A DNA stretch of 64,000 bases from Trifolium pratense. Its lineage: Eukaryota > Streptophyta > Magnoliopsida > Fabales > Fabaceae. The notes below the pieces were generated by a model. That model was not told the origin of the DNA, ran no database searches, and worked only from the letters and a program-made list of their open reading frames with translations. Shown here one piece after another: positions 57,284-64,000 of this stretch. The position numbers and the translations under genes are program-made. The stretch covers positions 23,052,409 through 23,116,408 of the forward strand of contig NC_060065.1 in assembly GCF_020283565.1 (NCBI RefSeq). The letters run 5' to 3'. Position 1 is the first letter of the stretch. Each line of letters begins with the position of its first letter.

Positions 57284-57705
57284 GGTTAAACCCAGCGAAG
57301 TGTTCCTTCGGGGTGCAAGCAGGAAAATTCCTAGGTTTTATGCTCACCAACAGGGGTATAGAAGCCAATCCTGAAAAATGTCAAGCCATCATAGACATGA
57401 GAAGCCCTACATCCGTGAAAGAGGTCCAAACATTGACAGGCAGAATAGCGGCATTATCCAGATTCCTATCATGCGCGGGCGAGAAAGGTTTTCACTTCTT
57501 CACATCTCTCAGGAAAAATGAAAGATTCTCTTGGACGCCCGAATGTGAAGAAGCCTTCAGACAACTAAAGGAATTCTTAGCGTCGCCGCCCATCTTGACG
57601 CGCCCATTACCAGGTAATACCCTTTACCTTTATCTTGCCGTTTCGGATAGAGCCTTAAGTTCAGCTCTGGTTCAAGAAGTAGGGGGCGTCAGAAACAGAA
57701 AATAA
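57280..57705 (+). pseudogene. RT C-terminus and RNase H start, truncated by the tandem array
   Basis: It encodes [37 protein letters not shown] and [18 protein letters not shown], then the first RNase H strand ([19 protein letters not shown]). The final residues (GGVRNRK) are encoded by the first repeat unit of the array, whose TAA stops the frame. Everything after, including the rest of RNase H and all of integrase, is absent. Confidence 0.85.
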
Positions 57706-58915
57706 AACAGGGTTGAGAGGCCTTGGCGTCATCCATAGGGGGCGTTAGAAACAGAAAATAAAACAAGGTTGAAAGGCCCTGGCGTTACCTGCAAACCTTA
57801 CGAGTAGGGTACATCAAAAACAGAAAATAAACCAGGGTTGAGAGGCCTTGGCGTCACCCGTAGGGGGCGTCAGAAACAGAAAATAAAACAGGGTTGAAAG
57901 GCCCTGGCGTTACCTGTAAACCTTACGAGTAGGGTACGTCAAAAATAGAAAATAAACCAGGGTTGAGAGGCCTTGGCGTCACCCGTAGGGGGCGTCAGAA
58001 ACATAAAATAAACCAAGGTTGAAAGGCCCTGGCGTTACCTGTAAACCTTACGAGTAGGGTACGTCAAAAACAGAAAATAAACCAGGGTTGAGAGGCCTTG
58101 GCGTCACCCGTAGGGGGCGTCAGAAACAGAAAATAAAACAGGGTTGAAAGGCCCTGGCGTTACCTGTAAACCTTACGAGTAGGGTACGTCAAAAACAGAA
58201 AATAAACCAGGGTTGAGAGGCCTTGGCGTCACCCGTAGGGGGCGTCAGAAACAGAAAATAAACCAAGGTTGAAAGGCCCTGGCGTTACCTGTAAACCTTA
58301 CGAGTAGGGTACGTCAAAAACAGAAAATAAACCAGGGTTGAGAGGCCTTGGCGTCACCCGTAGGGGGCGTCAGAAACAGAAAATAAACCAAGGTTGAAAG
58401 GCCCTGGCGTTACCTGTAAACCTTACGAGTAGGGTACGTCAAAAACAGAAAATAAACCAGGGTTGAGAGGCCTTGGCGTCACCCGTAGGGGGCGTCAGAA
58501 ACAGAAAATAAAACAGGGTTGAGAGGCCTTGGCGTCACCCGTAGGGGGCGTCAGAAACAGAAAATAAACCAAGGTTGAAAGGCCCTGGCGTTACCTGTAA
58601 ACCTTACGAGTAGGGTACGTCAAAAACAGAAAATAAACCAAGGTTGAAAGGCCCTGGCGTTACCTGTAAACCTTACGAGTAGGGTACGTCAAAAACAGAA
58701 AATAAACCAAGGTTGAAAGGCCCTGGCGTTCCCTGTAAACCTTACGAGTAGGGTACGTCAAAAACAAAAAATAAACCAAGGTTGAAAGGCCCTGGCGTTA
58801 CCTGTAAACCTTACGAGTAGGGTACGTCAAAAACAGAAAATAAACCAAGGTTGAAAGGCCCTGGCGTTACCTGTAAACCTTACGAGTAGGGGGCGCCAGA
58901 AAAAGAAAATATACA
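57680..58915 (+). repeat. Two-unit tandem array inside the Tat element
   Basis: Unit A (56 bases) runs from GGGTTGAGAGGCCTTGGCGT through CACCCGTAGGGGGCGTCAG to GAAAATAAAACA. Unit B (69 bases) runs from GGTTGAAAGGCCCTGGCGTT through CCTTACGAGTAGGGTACGTC to GAAAATAAACCA. They alternate with an exact 125-base period (A starts at 57835, 57960, 58085, 58210, 58335 and 58460). Then comes a doubled A (58516) and a run of about six B units to 58915. Units are nearly identical, implying recent amplification. A and B share their ends and probably arose from one monomer by an internal 13-base difference. Confidence 0.93.
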
Positions 58916-59368
58916 GCGAAGAAAGGCAGGATTATCAACACCACCAAAGCTTACACATAGTCAAAATAAGGCGATTCATCATAACGTCAAGTCATAAGGT
59001 TCTAAAAGCAAGAAGGACACAACCAAATCGCTCGTCATGCAGCGAAACAAGGCGACATATCGCCATACCAGCTACAATCGCCAAAAAGGCAACAGGTATA
59101 AAGTTATTCCCAAATGATTCATAATCAATTTTAAAGTGTCTAAGACATCGCAGGTGTAAGGGTGAGTGTTTCCAAGGCAAGAATGATAGAAGGCGTTACC
59201 TCATAATGTAATATCAAAAGTATGAAGAAAGGAAATCAGACAAATGAAGAAATTAATAAAAGACCCAATAAAGGGCAAGATGTTCAGGCCACAAGAGGGC
59301 ATACAAAATAGCTACAAAAGCCACAGAAGGGCAAGATTAAAATCCATTACAATAAAATAGAAAGGCAT
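58916..59368. other. Spacer between array and antisense genes
   Basis: No ORF of note is seen, and short words such as CACAAGAGGGCA and CACAGAAGGGCA recur. It would form the 3' untranslated region of the antisense gene ending at 59369. Confidence 0.4.
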
Positions 59369-61512
59369 TCACTGAGGAGGAACATAAGGAACGAGTTTCC
59401 CATCAACAATCTGATTCATCACATCAGCTTCGCCTAGGCGCTTAGCATCGAGATCTGGGAAAAGAAGCTTGACCTGCTCAATGGCAAAAGAAAAGCCTTC
59501 ATCATATTGGCTAGCGGCATAGAGTTGAAGCTCTGTGACATCACTCTCCAACCTGGCCTTCTCCTCGCCCAAGGTCCCTGCAGAAAATACCGCTTCATCC
59601 CTCTCTTTGGAAAGTTTAGAAATCTTCTCATCTTGAGCAGCAGCATTCTCCTTGAGCTTGGCCTCGGAGGCGACATAACCTTCTTTAACCTTCGCCAATT
59701 TCTCCTCATAATCCTTCTTCAACCTCTCTGCCTCGCCCTCCTGTTCTTTTTTCAGCTTTAGAATGTCATCCTCCAGCTTCGCCTTGGTCTCAGAATACCT
59801 CTTCTCAATATCAGCAAGGTTATCATCAACCGTCTTCACTTTGCGCCTCGCCTCTAGAACCTCTTGCTCCTGGCGGTTTGTCAGCAAATAATTGAGAAGA
59901 GTACCTTTGACTTCGTACTCTAGAGCCTTTTTCCTCAAGTCTTCTGTTGAAGTGTTGGTGAAGCGAGTCATGTCACCCACCATGGTCACTCCTCTCTCAA
60001 TAAACTCCAGAGGATCAAAAGAGCTCCAAGAAAGGGAAGCAGCGGCATCGGCGTCTTGGGAGGAAGGTTGAGAAGAACTGGAAGCCACGCCTTTGCCTTT
60101 GGTAGCATCCTTGGCAGTTTGAGTGGCACTCTCAACCTTCTGCTTTTTGGGAGGAGGAGGAGCTACACCCTCGGTTTCCTTTGCTCCAGAAGCTGTTTTT
60201 CCTGGGATCTCGACACGGATCCGCCCATCATGTTTCTTTTTACTTCGCCCCTCTTTTGCAACAGCTTCCTCCACTTGTAGCTGCTTCAACGGGTCGCTCA
60301 CAGCAACGACGGGATTGGCTTTCTGCTGGCGAGCTTTAGCCAAAAATGCTAGTCTCTCCTCATTCGAGATAGTTCTCATTCTCTCTACAAGGGAGGCAAA
60401 GAAACACAAGTTAGCAATAAGGCGAGATCAACATTAAACAAATGAAGAAAAATACAAATTTATTACTTACGCAAATACTCTTCCAAGGCTTCACTATTAC
60501 CCTCACACCTAAGAATGTCAGCGGTATCCATGAGAGCATAGGAATCAAGGAAGTTGACGGTATCTTGTTCAAAATCACTCAAGGCCTCAAAGACGGCTCC
60601 CTTGATAAGCCTAGGGTTATCGGTCCAGTAGAAGGGAAATAGAGGATCTTCTACTTCATCATACATCAAATCCGGGAGCTGATCGCCACAGCGAACCCGA
60701 AAGAAAGAATTCTTAAAGTTCTTGAAGTTGGAGGCATATAGACTCAGGAGACGACGGTTAGGTTGACTGCTAAGGGAGACCAAAGTTTGAGGTTTTAAGT
60801 TTTTTATGTGGTAGAAAGAGAAAAAGACGCTAATTGAGGGCTTCAGTTCAAAACCTAAGCACATTACCTCGAAGGCTTTGATAAAGGCCCAACTATTGGG
60901 ATGAAGTTGGGTAGGGGCGACATTAAGAACCTTCAACATCTCCGCCTCAAAGGGGGTAAAAGGCAGCCAAATGTTGAGGGGTTGGATCACGCCAGTATAA
61001 AGGTAGAAATAATCTGGCGGGGTGTCGTTTTTAGAGAATACAAACTCGTCCTCCCTGACCGGCTCAGTTATAATAGAGTCTTCATGAGAGGGGTCAGAAA
61101 GCTTGACGGCTTTCCTAAAGCTCCTCACCATTTCCACACTGGTATACTTTGAAGAAACTTCCATGGTGACGGGAGTATAACCAGCAACAACCAGATCCCG
61201 ACAAAGATTCTTCCGCTTTCCTGTGAAAGAGGAAGGGGAGATTATGACGCAATCACTGTCATTACCACTATCACTACTACTACTATCACTATCACTATCA
61301 CTACTACTACTCCCAACATCAAAACCCCACAATTCCGAGTAAAACCCTCGGCTATTAAGAACGCCGTTAGCCCTAGTATAGTGGGCGCGAACTTGTTGCG
61401 CCCATTCGAGAAAACCAGGAGAAGAAATAGGAACCCTCCCCTCATTGTCATCCAACTCCCTCAAAATAACCATCTTTCTAAACCTAATCAGAAAATTAGG
61501 GTTCCTACTCAA
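59369..61512 (-). CDS. Antisense gene 1 of the Tat element (putative gypsy-type transposon domain), spliced
   Basis: Two ORFs join by a clear GT..AG intron (60470-60385, 86 bp). Exon 1 is 61512-60471 and exon 2 is 60384-59369, giving 2058 nt or 685 residues. The first half carries DYFYLYTGVIQPLNIWLPFT, FEAEMLKVLNVAPTQLHPN and SWAFIKAFEVMCLGFELKP. This is the pattern I associate with the plant putative gypsy-type transposon domain (Transposase_28). The second half is a long coiled coil (about residues 510-620, KLKKEQEGEAERLKKDYEE) after a basic, Ser-rich linker. A Ser/Asp-repeat lies near residue 70. TATA-like CTTTATAAG at about 61711-61719 is ~200 bases upstream. Function is unknown; relatives occur antisense in other Tat elements. 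Confidence 0.78.
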
Positions 61513-61710
61513 GACAGACCTAATTAGTGAAAAGAAGAAAGGTACGAGATGAAATACCTTAAGAAACTGACGAAGACTTCGAGCAAGGAATTGGAGTCGT
61601 CCCCAAATAAAAACTGTTGAGGAGATTCGTCAGAAAGATGGAGAAGAAAGCGTAACGAGAGTGGAAGATTTGGCAGAAGAAATAAAGAAGAAAGAAGGAA
61701 TAGAAGTCCT

Positions 61711-61720
61711 ACTTATAAAG
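61711..61720 (-). promoter_or_regulatory. TATA-like box for antisense gene 1
   Basis: The minus strand reads CTTTATAAGT, about 200 bases before the ATG at 61512. It is a weaker match than the other two antisense boxes. Confidence 0.4.
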
Positions 61721-62105
61721 TTCTAGTAGTTTAAACTGAAGTTGTAAAGTTGGAACAAGTAATATCACACGCGTCGTCGGATCACATACGTGTCAAAAGC
61801 ACGTATCTCGAGAATAAATTAGAGAAGATTTATCGTCAGATAATCAACAATAACGCCTTTAAAGGAACGGTCTCGCCAGAAACAAGTATCTCGCCGAGAG
61901 TAAGTTAAACTCGCCTTTTAAGGCGCAACAAAGATAACAGGGGCAGCGCCCAAAGGGGATAATTCAAGGCCAAGGCAAAAAGCAAAATACAAAAAACAAC
62001 ACATTCAGTTCAAAACAGGAAAAGGAATCTTTATTAATGGCGGAAAATAAAGGTACAACGATGGGAAACCAAGCTACAAAAAAAAAACTAGTCCTAAAAG
62101 TCCCA

Positions 62106-62429
62106 TCACTCAGATTCCGAATCCTTCTGCACAGGCTCAGGAAGCGTCACCTTGGATTCCACGGTGATCCAGGATCCATCTTCTTCACCCGACGAAGAAG
62201 CATGAGAAGAAAGCTCGGGAGGAACATACGTTTCCAGAAACGAAACGTAATCCCCATCAGCGCTGTCAGAATCAGAGGTATCAGAGGAAAGAACGATAAT
62301 CTCCACCTTTTTGACTCCTTTAGCCCTTCGGGAACGGGTGGAATTCGAAGTGGTTATCTCCACCTTTGTCTTCCTTTGCTGAGAGTGAGACTTCTCAACG
62401 ATGGGCTGTTTGGTATTTTTCCTTTCCAT
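62106..62429 (-). CDS. Antisense gene 2 of the Tat element, 107 residues
   Basis: The small ORF starts MERKNTKQPIVEKSHSQQRK, is basic in its first third and strongly acidic/Ser-rich afterwards (SSDTSDSDSADGDYVSF, SSGEEDGS). CTATAAATACC lies 47 bases upstream (62476-62483). A minus-strand AATAAA follows the stop by about 70 bases (62028-62034). No family is recognised. The paired TATA box and poly(A) signal argue for a real unit, but it is short. Confidence 0.55.
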   Translation of the reverse strand: MERKNTKQPIVEKSHSQQRKTKVEITTSNSTRSRRAKGVKKVEIIVLSSDTSDSDSADGDYVSFLETYVPPELSSHASSSGEEDGSWITVESKVTLPEPVQKDSESE

Positions 62430-62475
62430 CGTGAGGACTCAGAACAAGTTGATGAATGGGTGAGTTAACGGTTGG

Positions 62476-62483
62476 TATTTATA
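62476..62483 (-). promoter_or_regulatory. TATA box for antisense gene 2
   Basis: The minus strand reads TATAAATA, 47 bases before the ATG at 62429. This would leave a leader of roughly 15-20 bases. Confidence 0.55.
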
Positions 62484-62825
62484 GCCGATTATGTTCAACC
62501 CTAGCATCGTTATTAATGGTCCTAATTAATGCTTGGACGGTCGCAACCACTTTGGTTTGACTGTCTCGAAAAGCGTCGTTCTTATGTTTCCAAGGAGTCA
62601 AAATTTTACCCATTTTAGTCATTGAAGACTGCGAAGGGGGGCGATACAAAAAGAAATAAAAGAACAACACATAAGGAAAGGAAATTGCTTAAAATTCAAA
62701 TTTTTGCAAAGGAAATACAACGGAAGCAAAAGTACGAAATGAAAACAACAAAGGTCCCAAAATACGGAAGCAAATTACAAACATAGGAAAAAAGACATAA
62801 ATGGAAAGGCGAACAATCAAAGACT

Positions 62826-63470
62826 TCACGGCATGGTAGAACTTCCCAATTCACCAGCATCGGCGATAGCGATACAGTGCATTTCCTCCAATGCCCGTTT
62901 CACCCTCTTCGCCTTCACCATGTTCTCTTCAATGGGTTTCAAATCTTCTTTCAGCTCGCCCTGCTTGTCCAAAAGGTCCACCAGAGAATGACGTCTGGAA
63001 ATTAACTTAGTGACATCATCCCTAATCTCACCCTGAAGAGCCCTCTTTCTCTTCAGGAGCGGCTTCATCTCTTTGTTCAACATCGCCAAACGGTCATCTA
63101 CCCTTCGCTCTTCGTTGAAGCATATACCCAGGATCTCCTCCTGCACATCGATGGTCTCTTTCGTGATCTCTATCTGGCTATCGACGACTTCAGTAACTTC
63201 GGTATGGCACTCCTTAACGTTTTCCACGGCAATCACAAAGGATGCATTATCCTTTAACTCTTTCTCCAGACGCAACACACTGTCAAGAAAACGCTTCTCC
63301 TCCTTGGTCAACCTCCAGCAATAATCATTCAGCTCTTTGACGAATTCTGAGAACTCACCAAAATCGTCCATTAGGTCCTCCGTTCTTAGGGTCAACATAC
63401 GCCGGAGCCGCTTAATGACAGGAGAAGCGGGGGATTGACCACATTCAAAGGGAGGATTTTTGGGAGACAT
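62826..63470 (-). CDS. Antisense gene 3 of the Tat element, coiled-coil protein
   Basis: The ORF of 214 codons starts MSPKNPPFECGQSPASPVIK, then is almost wholly heptad-like and charged (EEKRFLDSVLRLEKELKDN, QIEITKETIDVQEEILG, KEMKPLLKRKRALQGEIRDD), indicating a long coiled coil. CTCTATAAAATG at 63537-63548 is a good TATA box 71 bases upstream. No known domain was seen. It may be a partner of the coiled-coil half of antisense gene 1; that is inference. Confidence 0.6.
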   Translation of the reverse strand: MSPKNPPFECGQSPASPVIKRLRRMLTLRTEDLMDDFGEFSEFVKELNDYCWRLTKEEKRFLDSVLRLEKELKDNASFVIAVENVKECHTEVTEVVDSQIEITKETIDVQEEILGICFNEERRVDDRLAMLNKEMKPLLKRKRALQGEIRDDVTKLISRRHSLVDLLDKQGELKEDLKPIEENMVKAKRVKRALEEMHCIAIADAGELGSSTMP

Positions 63471-63540
63471 ACTGTAAAAAGAAGACTTTTAAAGTGAGCA
63501 AGTGAGAAATGATGAGTTAATCCTACCATCGAATGCTTCA

Positions 63541-63547
63541 TTTTATA
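63541..63547 (-). promoter_or_regulatory. TATA box for antisense gene 3
   Basis: The minus strand reads TATAAAA, 71 bases upstream of the ATG at 63470 and about 190 bases inside the 3' LTR boundary. The antisense promoter is therefore internal, not in the LTR. Confidence 0.55.
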
Positions 63548-63733
63548 GAGAAAAATCTCATCGTGGCAGCAGTAAGTGGAGAGGCGGTTGAGAGATATGG
63601 CGTATAAGTATAAGAACGTGCACCAGAAAGTGGGAAAAAACGTGACAAAATTTACCTCGCGCCATAAATTTTAGAGGGAAAATTTGAATCATATTCAAGC
63701 ACTTCACTCCTACGGACTTCGTGCTTGGGGGGC

Positions 63734-64000
63734 TGTGGACTGGGCAATGGGCTTAGAGACATATCCAGCAAGCCCAATTAATATAAGAAGGAAGATAGGC
63801 CCAAATCCAGCAAGCCCTAAACACCCACTAGGCGACACATAGCCAAGGCGTGACCAACAATCACGTGACAACGCCCGGAAGTTGGATTCTGTATTATTAT
63901 AAATATCTTCTTCTTCCCTGCGTTAGCAGCTGACTTGGGAAGGAAGAGACCAACTTCCCGCAACCGCCATAGCTTGGAGACCAAGGTTACCATCCCTACT
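63734..64000 (+). repeat. 3' LTR of the Tat-lineage element, cut by the window end
   Basis: It is preceded by the polypurine tract CTTGGGGGGC and matches the 5' LTR from TGGACTGGGCAATGGG (63736). The single difference I see is C for T in the TATCTTxTTC stretch. Two extra bases (TG) at its start are not seen at the 5' LTR. Confidence 0.9.

Larger units (their letters stand above)
54058..64000 (+). mobile_element. Tat-lineage Ty3/gypsy element with antisense genes, extends past the window
   Basis: The 5' LTR is 54058-54537. The 3' LTR starts at 63734-63736 and is cut by the window end; over the ~265 shared bases I see one difference, so the insertion is very recent. Plus-strand coding covers gag, protease and RT, but RNase H stops at 57705 and no integrase is found. 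A tandem array (57680-58915) and three minus-strand ORFs (59369-63470) fill the rest. Antisense ORFs between pol and the 3' LTR are known in the Tat branch. The loss of integrase makes this a probably non-autonomous derivative. Confidence 0.9.

Overview
The window is plant nuclear DNA. The host genes have short exons with GT..AG introns, and retroelements of plant-specific lineages (Athila-like and Tat-like Ty3/gypsy, L1-type LINE), Stowaway, Tourist, MULE and Helitron DNA elements and tRNA-derived SINEs make up most of the sequence. A papilionoid legume is my best guess, from the look of the repeat families and proteins. That is an inference from memory, not a search result.

Layout. 295-9779 is a young minus-strand Athila-like LTR retrotransposon with near-identical 1.23 kb LTRs and a 5-bp target duplication. 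Its gag-pol is broken, and arrays of a CpG-rich near-palindrome lie just upstream of the LTR TATA box. 10192-14341 is a Stowaway-type MITE split by a 3.9 kb Helitron that carries a glutamate-receptor-like gene fragment. 14500-14624 is an intact hairpin Stowaway about 185 bp before a complete seven-exon sterol 4-alpha-methyl oxidase 2 gene (14809-18128). After it come a MULE-MITE nested in a Stowaway, a three-exon DUF4228/PADRE gene (21245-22276) and a two-exon plastid-targeted gene on the minus strand (22608-25288, PRIN2-like).

25440-29663 is a 4.2 kb MULE with a 9-bp target duplication. It carries an open plant-mobile-domain gene tail to tail with a truncated FAR1/MULE transposase, and both ends hold dense arrays of an 11-bp motif. 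29690-37926 is a nest of SINEs, MITEs, a small LTR element and minisatellites. 38500-43955 is a small five-exon gene of unknown function whose introns hold two fold-back elements. 44310-51290 is a decayed L1-type LINE (minus strand) interrupted by a 1.67 kb LTR element that encodes only a gag-like ORF.

54058-64000 is a very young Tat-lineage element that runs off the window. Gag, protease and most of the RT are present, but RNase H is cut short and integrase is missing. In their place lie a 1.2 kb two-unit tandem array and three antisense ORFs, each with a TATA-like box upstream.

Four host genes look functional: SMO2 (sterol synthesis), the PADRE protein, the PRIN2-like plastid protein and the unknown 150-aa protein. 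They share no evident pathway. The most unusual material is in the mobile elements: the LTR enhancer-like array, the PMD-MULE end arrays and the antisense gene set of the Tat element.
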